Positions 31,093-38,513 of a DNA stretch of 64,000 bases are shown piece by piece (the first letter of the stretch is position 1; every line of letters begins with the position of its first letter). The translations under genes and the position numbers were made by a program. This DNA comes from Actinosynnema pretiosum (GTDB lineage Bacteria > Actinomycetota > Actinomycetes > Mycobacteriales > Pseudonocardiaceae), in the NCBI RefSeq assembly GCF_024171695.1, contig NZ_JAMTCF010000024.1, positions 59,524 through 123,523 on the forward strand, read 5' to 3'. The notes beneath the pieces were generated by a model, which was given only the letters and a program-made list of their open reading frames with translations, ran no database searches and was not told the origin of the DNA.

Positions 31093-31544
31093 TGTGCCTC
31101 CTTGGCAGCGGCGATCAGGCCGGTCAGCGCCCCGTGCAGGTCCTGGAGCTGGTCCAGCTCCACCCCGAGGCGGTCGACCACGGCGGGCGGGATCTTCAGC
31201 GCCTCCTGGCGCAGCGCCTGCCCCTGCGGGGTGAGCGTCACGGCCAGCACGCGCTCGTCGTCGGCGTCCCGGCCGCGCTGCACGTACCCGATCGCCTCCA
31301 ACCGCTTGAGCAGCGGGGACAGCGTGCCGGGGTCGAGCGCGAGCAGCCCGCTCAGCTCCTTGACCGACAGCGGCGCCCCCTGCCAGAGGGCGAGCATCAC
31401 GAGGTACTGGGGGTGGGTGAGCCCCAGCGGTTCGAGCAGCGGCCGGTAGATCGAGACCACGGTCCTGGACGCGATCGAGAGCGCGAAGCAGACCTGCCGC
31501 TCCAGGGCCAGCGGGTCCTCGGCGTTGCTTTGTGTGCCAACCAT
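31089..31544 (-). CDS. MarR family regulator, OhrR-like
   Basis: A 151-residue winged-helix MarR protein. The motif ERQVCFALSIASR carries Cys19 where OhrR proteins have their peroxide-sensing cysteine, and LLEPLGLTHPQYLVMLALW is the OhrR-type dimer region. The recognition helix lies in LLALDPGTLSPLLKRLEAIGYVQR with wing DADDERVLAV. ATG 31544 is chosen; it lies inside an inverted repeat that probably is its own operator. No ohr peroxidase gene is adjacent; the downstream partner is DUF5313. Confidence 0.85.
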   Translation of the reverse strand: MVGTQSNAEDPLALERQVCFALSIASRTVVSIYRPLLEPLGLTHPQYLVMLALWQGAPLSVKELSGLLALDPGTLSPLLKRLEAIGYVQRGRDADDERVLAVTLTPQGQALRQEALKIPPAVVDRLGVELDQLQDLHGALTGLIAAAKEAQ

Positions 31545-31552
31545 TTGCACAC
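31532..31552. promoter_or_regulatory. Inverted repeat overlapping the MarR start codon
   Basis: GTGTGC (31532-31537) and GCACAC (31547-31552) flank the ATG of the MarR gene; the minus strand reads GTGTGCAAATGGTTGGCACAC across it. Likely autoregulatory operator, and the gene may be leaderless or have a very short leader. Confidence 0.5.
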
Positions 31553-31780
31553 CACGGTATCCCAGCGGCCCGCCGCGGGACTCCGCCGGATGGCCAGTTG
31601 TCCGGGAGATCACACCGGCGGTCGCGCGGGGGCGCCCGGCGGGCAGGAAATGCTGAACGGCGGGTGAAGTGGAACCGGAGGAATTCCCGGAACGCGCCGG
31701 AGAACCGCGCGGAACAACACGATCACCGGATAGGGGTATTGACCGGAGCGACGGTGAGAGGCGCGCGGGAAATGTGGGAA

Positions 31781-31807
31781 GCCGTCCGTCGGTTCACGAC
31801 GGACGGC
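31781..31807 (-). terminator. Terminator hairpin after the 24-codon ORF
   Basis: Perfect 11-bp stem (31781-31791 with 31797-31807) and 5-base loop. On the minus strand it follows the small ORF stop by 55 bases. Confidence 0.65.
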
Positions 31808-31861
31808 TCCCCGCGCGATGTGGTCAGACCACCGGGAGCACGCACATCACCGCAGCTCAGG

Positions 31862-31936
31862 TCAGCTGCGGCGGCAGTGGCGATGGCAACGGCGACCGCG
31901 CGGGCGGAGGACTCCGCCCATCGGGCTGGTCGCCAT
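31862..31936 (-). CDS. Putative 24-residue basic, cysteine-containing peptide
   Basis: ATG 31936 is preceded at 7 bases by a GAGGAG ribosome-binding site. The peptide begins MATSPMGGVLRPRG and ends RRCHRHCRRS, very basic with two Cys and two His. It is too short for family recognition. A promoter lies about 28 bases upstream and a hairpin 55 bases downstream, giving a self-contained unit of about 180 nt. It could be a leader peptide, a small secreted/antimicrobial peptide, or a chance ORF on a small RNA. No gene follows closely on this strand. Confidence 0.4.
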   Translation of the reverse strand: MATSPMGGVLRPRGRRCHRHCRRS

Positions 31937-31963
31937 TTCGCACTCCTCGTTCGGTGTGCCCCC

Positions 31964-31993
31964 ATCCTGCCCGACCGATCGGTAGGACGTCAA
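31964..31993 (-). promoter_or_regulatory. Promoter of the small ORF, with palindrome in the spacer
   Basis: Minus strand TTGACG (31993-31988), 18-base spacer, CAGGAT (31969-31964). The spacer contains the perfect palindrome ACCGATCGGT (31974-31983), a plausible repressor site. Confidence 0.5.
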
Positions 31994-32069
31994 ACAATTA
32001 ACAGGTGAACGCCCAGTGCCCAATCGGTGGGAGCACCCGCCGCCGATTAGCCCCGGTCGCCGGAATCCG

Positions 32070-32969
32070 CTATCGCGCCCACGCGCGAGCGCCCGGCTCG
32101 CCCAACCGCCTGGCCAGCCGGTCCGCGCGGGCGGTGAGCGCCTCGGCCCTGCGGGTCAGCGGCTCCGGGTCGGCCCCGCCGCGCCGGTCGGCGTCGGCCA
32201 CCGCCCCGGCCAGGGCCGCGCAGTCGGTGACCAGCGCCAGGTACTCGGCCCGCGCGACCGGCGTGACCAGGTCGTCCAGGGCGATGATCCGCTGCGCCAG
32301 CTCGCCGGTGGCCGCGCTGAGCCGGGCCCTGGCGTCCCGCACCCCCTCGGCCCGCGCCTGCCGCCGGACCGCCGCCCCACCGGCCCGCCGACCCAGCAGG
32401 TATAGGGCCGCCGCCCCCACCAGCACCGCGAGCAGCGCGGCGGCGGCGAGCAGGTAGCGGGGCAGCGACGGGCTGAGCACCCGCCCGCCGTCGGGCACGG
32501 TCCCGGCGCGCACGAGCTGGTCGTAGTTCACCGCGACGATCTTCAGCGCCTCCAGCGGCCGGTCGGCGAACTGGTGCACGCCCCGGCGGATCGCCAGCTC
32601 CGCCACGAACGCCCGGCCGAAGTTCTCCTCACCCCGGCCGGGCAGCAGCGCGCACCCGTAGCTGGCGTACTCGCCGCCCTCCTTGCTCAGCAGCAGCACG
32701 ACGGTCCCGTCGGCGGCGCGCTCCAGGGCGTCGCAGCCGTCGCGCAGGTCGGCCTCGGGCTCCAGGAACACCACGACCAGCCTGCGGTTGCCGATGATCC
32801 GCTCGGCCGCCTCCTGGTCCAGCTCGACGCCGGGCGCCGCGTACACCGAGGACTGGGCGACCTGCCGCGCGGCGGGCCCGTCGAACAGCCCGCCGCTCCA
32901 CACCGCCCACCCGGCGAGCGCCAGGCAGGCCGCGATCACCGCCGCGCAGGCGAGGGGGACGCGCTTCAC
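32070..32969 (-). CDS. Membrane protein of unknown function (operon gene 3)
   Basis: A 299-residue protein with an N-terminal helix (VPLACAAVIAACLALAGWAVW), an external domain of about 150 residues containing two Cys (DLRDGCDALER, YASYGCALLPGRGEENFGRAF), a second helix (YLLAAAALLAVLVGAAALYLLG) and a helical cytoplasmic tail rich in Arg/Ala. I do not recognise the family. GTG 32969 overlaps the stop of the upstream membrane-protein gene (GTGA). The same two-helix layout in the upstream gene suggests a complex. Confidence 0.65.
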   Translation of the reverse strand: MKRVPLACAAVIAACLALAGWAVWSGGLFDGPAARQVAQSSVYAAPGVELDQEAAERIIGNRRLVVVFLEPEADLRDGCDALERAADGTVVLLLSKEGGEYASYGCALLPGRGEENFGRAFVAELAIRRGVHQFADRPLEALKIVAVNYDQLVRAGTVPDGGRVLSPSLPRYLLAAAALLAVLVGAAALYLLGRRAGGAAVRRQARAEGVRDARARLSAATGELAQRIIALDDLVTPVARAEYLALVTDCAALAGAVADADRRGGADPEPLTRRAEALTARADRLARRLGEPGARAWAR

Positions 32970-34291
32970 GCCGGGCTCCCGCTCAGGTAGGCGGACGGCC
33001 GGTAGTCGGGTCGGCCGAGCTGCCTGGCGGTGGTGTCCAGCTCGGCCTCGGCGGCGTCGAGCAGGCGGCGCACGTGGGCCTCGGGCAGCCCGGTCTCCAG
33101 CGCCTCGCGGGCCGAGCCGAGCCTGGCCAGGCCTCGGGTGAGCGAGGCGTCGCGGCTGAGCGCGGACACCTCGACGGCGAGCGCGGACAGCGCGGCGAGC
33201 CGGGCCGGGCTGGTCCTGGGCTCGCCGGGGCGCACGCGGGCGGCGCGGGCGGTGAGCACCAGGAACACCGCGACGCAGCCGGTGAACGCCCACGGCAGGG
33301 CGGGCAGGGCGACGTCGAGCGGGTCGGGGGTCCGGTAGGGCAGGGGGCGGTCGAACAGGCCCGCGTACCGGATGTCGGTGACCCGGTCCAGGTAGGCGTC
33401 CAGTATCACCGCCTGCGGGTAGGCGTAGGCGTCGATCCGGTCGGAGAACTGGCCGTAGAAGCTCGCGGCGGCTACCTCGGCGAAGTCGGCCTCGTGCGGG
33501 CCGTGGTACTCGACCCAGTTGCCGTACATGACCACGACGGGCCGGTCGGGGAACACCGAGGCGAGCGCGGAGCCGTAGTCGGGGACGGGCGCGCCGCGCT
33601 CCTGCACCGGGAACACCGCGTAGAGCGCCTCGCCGGGGAACGCGTCGGGCTTGTCGGGGACCTCGCCCAGCACCGCGCCGGGGGCGACGTGCGGCAGGTC
33701 GTCGCGCAGGTCGACGGCGACCGCCTCCAGCTCCTGCGGGGTGGGGTCGCGCCAGCGGAACGGGTCGACGTCGGCGGGCGCCACCTCGCCCACGTGCAGC
33801 GCGACGAGGTCGAGCAGCTCGTTGGTGACGTCGGCGAGCGCGAACTGGGCTCGCCAGCCGGGGATGGTGTCCGGGTAGGCCTGGTTGACGCCGTCGGTGA
33901 CCTCGGTGCCCATGACCAGGACGGTGGCGTTCTCGACGTCGCGGACCCGGTCGCGCTCGTCCTCGTCGAGCCCGGCGGGGGCGACCAGGACGCGCACGTC
34001 GGTGCCCGCGACGGCGGCGTCGACCAGCGCCTCGTCCCAGGTGGCGGTGGCGCCGGGCAGCCGGACCACCGGGGCGGCCTCGACCAGCGCGGTCATCTCC
34101 TCGACGCTGGGCACGGTCAGGCCGGCCAGCTCGCCCGCCGCCCCCTCGGGCACCGGCTCGCGCGGCGACGGGGACTCGCCGTAGGTGACGTCGACGGCGC
34201 GCCGCTGGGCGAGCAGGAACACCACGAGCACGACGACCGCGATGGCCAGCGCGGCGAACCGCACCGCGCGGAGCACCGAGGCCTCAGCCAT
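32966..34291 (-). CDS. Membrane protein of unknown function (operon gene 2)
   Basis: A 441-residue protein. One N-terminal helix (FAALAIAVVVLVVFLLA), a large external domain of about 290 residues including VLVAPAGLDEDERDRVRDVENATVLVMGTEV and ASFYGQFSDRIDAYAYPQAVILDAYLDR, a second helix (LPALPWAFTGCVAVFLVLTA) and a helical cytoplasmic tail of about 100 residues. The topology is the same as that of the downstream protein. No known domain recognised. It overlaps both neighbours by 4-8 bp. Confidence 0.65.
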   Translation of the reverse strand: MAEASVLRAVRFAALAIAVVVLVVFLLAQRRAVDVTYGESPSPREPVPEGAAGELAGLTVPSVEEMTALVEAAPVVRLPGATATWDEALVDAAVAGTDVRVLVAPAGLDEDERDRVRDVENATVLVMGTEVTDGVNQAYPDTIPGWRAQFALADVTNELLDLVALHVGEVAPADVDPFRWRDPTPQELEAVAVDLRDDLPHVAPGAVLGEVPDKPDAFPGEALYAVFPVQERGAPVPDYGSALASVFPDRPVVVMYGNWVEYHGPHEADFAEVAAASFYGQFSDRIDAYAYPQAVILDAYLDRVTDIRYAGLFDRPLPYRTPDPLDVALPALPWAFTGCVAVFLVLTARAARVRPGEPRTSPARLAALSALAVEVSALSRDASLTRGLARLGSAREALETGLPEAHVRRLLDAAEAELDTTARQLGRPDYRPSAYLSGSPA

Positions 34292-34586
34292 GGAAGCTCC
34301 CCCGCCACAGCCGCTCGGCGCGGCGGGCGCAGTCGGCGGCGACGCGCGCGGAGGCGGTGCCGCCCCGGTTCGCCATGAGCAGTTCGGCGCGGGCGAGCAG
34401 GCGCTCGGCCTCGGGGCAGTACCAGTTGCCCGCGTCGCGGGTGATCGCGGCGCTGTCGATGGCGGCGAGCGCGGTGGAGCGGGCCACCTCGGCGGACCGG
34501 GCGCTGGCGCGGGCGCGGGGGACGAACGCCGCGCTGAAACCGGCGATCACCAGCACCACCGATCCGAGCAGCCAGACCATCCACAT
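34284..34586 (-). CDS. Small membrane protein, possibly DUF6403 (operon gene 1)
   Basis: A 100-residue protein with one N-terminal helix (MWMVWLLGSVVLVIAGFSAAF) followed by an Arg/Ala-rich helical region (AIDSAAITRDAGNWYCPEAERLLARAELLMANRGG). It resembles short actinomycete proteins of the DUF6403 type; tentative. It overlaps the next gene by 8 bp and heads the three-gene membrane operon. Confidence 0.6.
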   Translation of the reverse strand: MWMVWLLGSVVLVIAGFSAAFVPRARASARSAEVARSTALAAIDSAAITRDAGNWYCPEAERLLARAELLMANRGGTASARVAADCARRAERLWRGSFHG

Positions 34587-34717
34587 GCGCGCGCCATTCC
34601 AGGTGAGGTGTGCGCCTGATTGTGCCCGGTCGGGTGGCGGTCGGCGGCGGGGCCGGGGGTGTGCGGGGGCACGTCTCGTCCTCGGGGTCGCACTCGGTCT
34701 CGTCCTCGGCCCCGGCC

Positions 34718-35596
34718 TCAGCCCGCGCCGAGGAGGTCGACCAGCTCGCGCAGCGCCTGCCCGAGCTCGCGGTCGACGCGGACGGCGGCGCGGTCGTCGC
34801 CCCTGGTGACGCCCCGGTTGAGGATGGCGACGGGCTTGCCGGACTTGGCGGCGTGGCGCACGAACCGCAGGCCGGACATGACGGTGAGCGAGGAGCCGAG
34901 CACGAGCAGGACGTCGGCGGCGTCGACCAGGTCGTAGCAGCGGCGCACGCGCTCGGGCGGGACGTTCTCGCCGAAGAAGACGACGTCGGGCTTGAGGACG
35001 TCGCCGCAGCGGGCGCAGTCGACCACGCGGAAGCCCGCGACGGCCTCGGCGGGCAGGTCGGCGTCGCCGTCCGGGTTCACCTGGTCGGTGGTGGCGGTGA
35101 AGCCGGGGTTGGCCTCGTGCAGCCGGGCGTCGTGCTCGGCGCGGTCGGTGGTGGCGCCGCAGCCGAGGCAGATCACGCGGTAGAGGCTGCCGTGCAGCTC
35201 GACGACGCCGGTGGCGCCGCCGTCCTGGTGCAGGCCGTCGACGTTCTGGGTGATGACCGCGTCGACCAGGCCCGCGCGCTGGAGGGCGGCGACGGCGCGG
35301 TGGCCGTCGTTGGGCTCGGCGCGGCGCATGGCGCGCCAGCCGACGTGGGCGCGCGCCCAGTAGCGGCGGCGGCCCTCGGCGGAGCCGGTGAACTCCTGGT
35401 AGGTCATCGGGGTGTGCTTGCGCAGGCTGCCCTCGGCGCCCCGGTAGTCGGGGATGCCGGACTCGGTGGACAGGCCCGCGCCGCTGAGCACCAGCGCGCG
35501 ACCGGGGCGCAGCAGGTCGACCAGCGGGGTGAGCGAGGTCGTCCTGGGCAGCGGGTCGCCGGTGGCGGTCCAGGTGAGGGTCGGGCGTGTCCGCAT
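34718..35596 (-). CDS. Sir2 family NAD-dependent protein deacylase
   Basis: A 292-residue sirtuin. NAD-binding motifs are GAGLSTESGIPDYRG (residues 39-53) and QNVDGLH (117-123), with the catalytic His135 (ELHGSLYR). Four zinc ligands are present: Cys143, Cys146, Cys194 and Cys197. GSSL is at 234-237. It removes acyl groups from lysines, with metabolic enzymes as typical targets. ATG 35596 gives a normal N-terminus; an upstream frame extension to 35656 has no motif. It stands alone, divergent from the P450 gene. Confidence 0.92.
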   Translation of the reverse strand: MRTRPTLTWTATGDPLPRTTSLTPLVDLLRPGRALVLSGAGLSTESGIPDYRGAEGSLRKHTPMTYQEFTGSAEGRRRYWARAHVGWRAMRRAEPNDGHRAVAALQRAGLVDAVITQNVDGLHQDGGATGVVELHGSLYRVICLGCGATTDRAEHDARLHEANPGFTATTDQVNPDGDADLPAEAVAGFRVVDCARCGDVLKPDVVFFGENVPPERVRRCYDLVDAADVLLVLGSSLTVMSGLRFVRHAAKSGKPVAILNRGVTRGDDRAAVRVDRELGQALRELVDLLGAG

Positions 35597-35781
35597 GGGA
35601 CGAGGGTACGACCGGGGCGACTCGGCGCGCGGGGCGCGGTGGCCGGGGTGGATCACCTGTTCGGGGGTGGCGGGGCGGCGTGGTCGCGCGGTGTGCCCGT
35701 GCGCGCTGGTCCGGTCGGGGGGCGGGACTGCGGCTGTCCGGCGCTCACCCTCGCGACAGGGTCGACCGCGCTCCGCTTATG

Positions 35782-35797
35782 TGATAGCCATCTATCA
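35782..35797 (+). promoter_or_regulatory. Inverted repeat upstream of the P450 gene
   Basis: TGATAG-CCAT-CTATCA (perfect 6-bp arms) lies 33 bp before the P450 start in an AT-rich island, in the expected promoter. It uses the same half-sites as tetO but in the opposite order. The TetR regulator at 37440 is the obvious candidate ligand. Confidence 0.6.
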
Positions 35798-35829
35798 GAA
35801 CGCTGGTCGCCTGATGGCAGGAGAACACC

Positions 35830-37029
35830 GTGAGCGAGACCGCCGTGCGCCAGGCGCCGGAACTGCCGGTGCACATGCGCAGGAACGGCTTCGACCCCCA
35901 CCCGTCGCTGGCCGAGCTGCGCGACACCGGCGGCATCCGGCGCGAGCGCACCCCGATGGGGCTGGACGCGTGGGTGGTGAGCAGGCACGAGGACGTGCGC
36001 CGGGTCCTGTCGGACACCTCGGTGTTCAGCAACGACAGCGAGGACCTGCCCACGCTCGCCGACATGTCGCCCGAGGAGCGCAGGAAGCGGCTGTCGGGGA
36101 ACCTGCTGGCGCTCGACCCGCCCCGGCACACCCGGTTGCGCAGGCTGCTCACGCCGGAGTTCACGATCAGGCGGATGCGGCGGCTGGAGCCCAGGATCAG
36201 GCAGATCGTCGACGACCACCTGGACGCCATGGAGCAGGCCGGGTCGCCCTCGGACGTGGTGCGCGACTTCGCGCTGCCGGTGCCGTCGCTGGTGATCTGC
36301 GAGCTGCTGGGCGTGCCGTACGAGGACCGGGCCGACTTCCAGCACCGCAGCAACCTGCTGCTGGACATGTCGCTGCCGCTCGCGGAGCGCAGGCGGGTCG
36401 GCGAGGAGTCGCGGGAGTACATGGCGCGGCTGGTCGCGGGCGCGAAGGCCGATCCCGGCGACGACCTGCTGGGGATGCTCGTGCGCGAGGGCGAGCTGGA
36501 CGACGACGAGCTGATCGGGATCGCGGCGCTGCTGCTGATCGCCGGGCACGAGACGACGTCGAACATGCTCGGGCTGGGCACGCTGGCGCTGCTGCGGCAC
36601 CCCGAGCAGCTGGCGCTGGTGCGCGACGACGAGACGCTGACCGAGCGGGCCGTCGAGGAGCTGATGCGCTGGCTGAGCGTGGTGCACACCGGCAGCGGGC
36701 GGAAGGTGCTGCGGGAGGTCGAGCTGGGCGGGCAGGTGCTGGCCGAGGGCGACTGGGTGGTGTGCGCGCTGCAGGGGGCGAACCGGGACCCCGGCCTGCT
36801 GGAGGACCCGGAGCGGTTGGACGTGCGGCGCGGGTCGCCGGGGCACGTGGCGTTCGGGCACGGGCTGCACCACTGCCTGGGGGCTCCGCTGGCCAGGATG
36901 GAGATGCGGATCGCGTTCCCGGCGCTGCTGCGGCGGTTCCCGGCGATGCGGGAGGTGGCGGGGCACGAGCCGTCGTTCCGGTCGTTCCACGTGGTGTACG
37001 GGCTGACCGCGCTCCCGGTGGAGTGGTGA
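35830..37029 (+). CDS. Cytochrome P450
   Basis: A 399-residue soluble class I P450. The I-helix oxygen-binding motif is AGHETT (residues 238-243), the K-helix ExxR is EELMRW and the haem-binding loop FGHGLHHCLGAPLARME carries Cys349. Length and style are those of CYP105/CYP107-like actinomycete hydroxylases. The substrate is unknown. GTG 35830 has AGGAG about 7 bases upstream. The 3Fe-4S ferredoxin encoded 188 bp downstream is the likely electron donor, and the TetR protein further on the likely regulator. Confidence 0.93.
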   Translation: MSETAVRQAPELPVHMRRNGFDPHPSLAELRDTGGIRRERTPMGLDAWVVSRHEDVRRVLSDTSVFSNDSEDLPTLADMSPEERRKRLSGNLLALDPPRHTRLRRLLTPEFTIRRMRRLEPRIRQIVDDHLDAMEQAGSPSDVVRDFALPVPSLVICELLGVPYEDRADFQHRSNLLLDMSLPLAERRRVGEESREYMARLVAGAKADPGDDLLGMLVREGELDDDELIGIAALLLIAGHETTSNMLGLGTLALLRHPEQLALVRDDETLTERAVEELMRWLSVVHTGSGRKVLREVELGGQVLAEGDWVVCALQGANRDPGLLEDPERLDVRRGSPGHVAFGHGLHHCLGAPLARMEMRIAFPALLRRFPAMREVAGHEPSFRSFHVVYGLTALPVEW

Positions 37030-37216
37030 CCCTGGTGGTGACCCTGGTGGTGGCCTGGGCGGTGACCGGGGTGGTTCTCGGGTGAGGGGCGGGAGGCGCG
37101 TCGTGGGGCGTCGCGCCTCCCGCCAGTGGTGTTCGGCGCGGCGGCCCGCCCGGTTCGGGTGGACCGGGCGCGGGTCGGGTGGTGCGGTGCCGGGGTCGGC
37201 GAACTGGAGGTGCGTG

Positions 37217-37417
37217 GTGGGCGAGCGGGTCGAGGCTGACCGGGACGTGTGCGTCGGGGCCGGGATGTGCGTGATGACGGCGGGCGCGGTGTTCGACCAG
37301 GACGACGACGGGATCGTGGTGGTGCTGGAGGGCGAGCCGGGCGGGGACGACGCGGCTCGGGCGAAGGACGCGGTGGCCTACTGCCCCTCGGGAGCACTGC
37401 GCCTGGTCAGCGGCTGA
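37217..37417 (+). CDS. 3Fe-4S ferredoxin
   Basis: A 66-residue ferredoxin. Cysteines are arranged as Cys11-x5-Cys17 (DVCVGAGMCVMTAG) and a final Cys-Pro (YCPSGAL), the three-ligand pattern for a [3Fe-4S] cluster. It is the typical P450 redox partner in actinomycetes. GTG 37217 has GGAGG (37206-37210) 6 bases upstream; the longer upstream frame is not coding. It is encoded between the P450 and a TetR regulator. Confidence 0.92.
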   Translation: MGERVEADRDVCVGAGMCVMTAGAVFDQDDDGIVVVLEGEPGGDDAARAKDAVAYCPSGALRLVSG

Positions 37418-37439
37418 CCTGTCGACGTACGGTGCGCGG

Positions 37440-38144
37440 GTGCCCGCAAGATCCCCGCAGGACCGGTTCGTCCCATCCAGTCCCCCCGCCGGGCCGTCGC
37501 CGGGGGCGGCCCCGCGCGCGGGGAGCGGGACGGCGAGCGCGGTGCGCCCGAGGCGGGCCGACGCCCGGCGCAACCACGACCGGATCGCGCGGGCGGCCGT
37601 GGAGGCGTTCGGCCGCCGGGGACCCGAGGGGCCGAGGCTGGAGGACGTGGCGGCGCTGGCCGGGGTCGGCGTGGCGACCGTGTACCGGCTGTTCGGCGAC
37701 CGGGACGGGGTGCTGCGGGCGGCGTTCGACCTGTTCTTCGCCGAGCGGGTGGCACCGCTGGTGGTCGAGGCGAAGGCGGGCCCCGACCCCGGCGCGGGGC
37801 TGCGCCTGGTGCTGGCGGGCGCGGTGGAGGCGTTCGCGGACCACCGGTCGCTGGTGGTCGCGGCGAAGCACGCCGCGCTGATCGAGCCGGAGACCCTGGA
37901 CCGGCTGCTCGGCGAGATGGCGGACCTGCTGCTGGAGGCGCGGCGGCTGGGGCAGGTGCGCGACGACGTGCTGGTGGGCGACCTGGGCGGCCTGCTGATG
38001 ATGGCGCTGGCGGTCTCCCAGCTGCCGGACCGCCGCCGGAACCTGGCCCTGCTGTGGGACGGCCTGCGCCCCGGCGGCTCCACCCTGCCCGAGCCCGAGG
38101 GCCTGCCCGCACCTGAGGACCTGCCCGCGCCCGAGGGGTGCTGA
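37440..38144 (+). CDS. TetR family regulator
   Basis: A 234-residue TetR protein. A disordered N-terminal extension of about 40 residues precedes the HTH at about residues 45-90 (LEDVAALAGVGVATVYRLFGDRDGVLRAAF). The C-terminal ligand domain resembles the SbtR-like subgroup (HRSLVVAAKHAALIEPE). The tail is a short repeat, EPEGLPAPEDLPAPEGC. It lies 22 bp after the ferredoxin gene, so the P450, ferredoxin and regulator may be one transcript controlled at the 35782-35797 inverted repeat. Confidence 0.85.
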   Translation: MPARSPQDRFVPSSPPAGPSPGAAPRAGSGTASAVRPRRADARRNHDRIARAAVEAFGRRGPEGPRLEDVAALAGVGVATVYRLFGDRDGVLRAAFDLFFAERVAPLVVEAKAGPDPGAGLRLVLAGAVEAFADHRSLVVAAKHAALIEPETLDRLLGEMADLLLEARRLGQVRDDVLVGDLGGLLMMALAVSQLPDRRRNLALLWDGLRPGGSTLPEPEGLPAPEDLPAPEGC

Positions 38145-38513
38145 CCACCGGGGGCGCCCGAGGCCGTTGAGCAGCGGGGGGCGCTGAGCAGCGGGGACGC
38201 CGGTCGATCCGGCCGTCGCGGACCGGGCGCGGCGCACCGCCAACCCCCTGGAGCCACCCCCGGAGCCGCCGCCCGCCAAGGCCACCGGCCGCCGCAGCTC
38301 GGGCCGGTGCGCCGCCGCCGCCCCGAAACCGCTCCCGAGAGCCGCCGTCCCGGAGCGCCCACCGCCGGGTGACGCAGACCACTCCCCCCGCCCTACCGCC
38401 GGGTAATGCTCAGCTCCCCCGCCTCCCTGCCGTCGCCGGACGTGGTCCCGCCGAACGCCGCCGGGTCCCGTGGCGCGTGCCGCGCCCGCCGCGACAGCGA
38501 GAGGAGAGGCCCC
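38145..38513. other. Intergenic region, no gene seen
   Basis: About 370 bp of GC-rich sequence between the TetR gene and the PAS/MCP gene. I see no convincing gene, palindrome or promoter. A GAGGAGAGG ribosome-binding site ends it at 38501-38509. Confidence 0.4.

Larger units (their letters stand above)
31553..32069. other. Long intergenic region with a putative mini transcription unit
   Basis: About 500 bp between the MarR gene and a membrane-protein operon, both on the minus strand. No long gene is convincing here. The notable content is the promoter, 24-codon ORF and hairpin listed separately at 31781-31993. Confidence 0.5.

Noticed and set aside
31723..31965. 80-codon minus-strand frame in the 31.6-32.0 kb gap
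   Set aside because: Its start would lie inside the predicted -10 box and it runs through the terminator hairpin; the 24-codon frame with a proper ribosome-binding site fits better.
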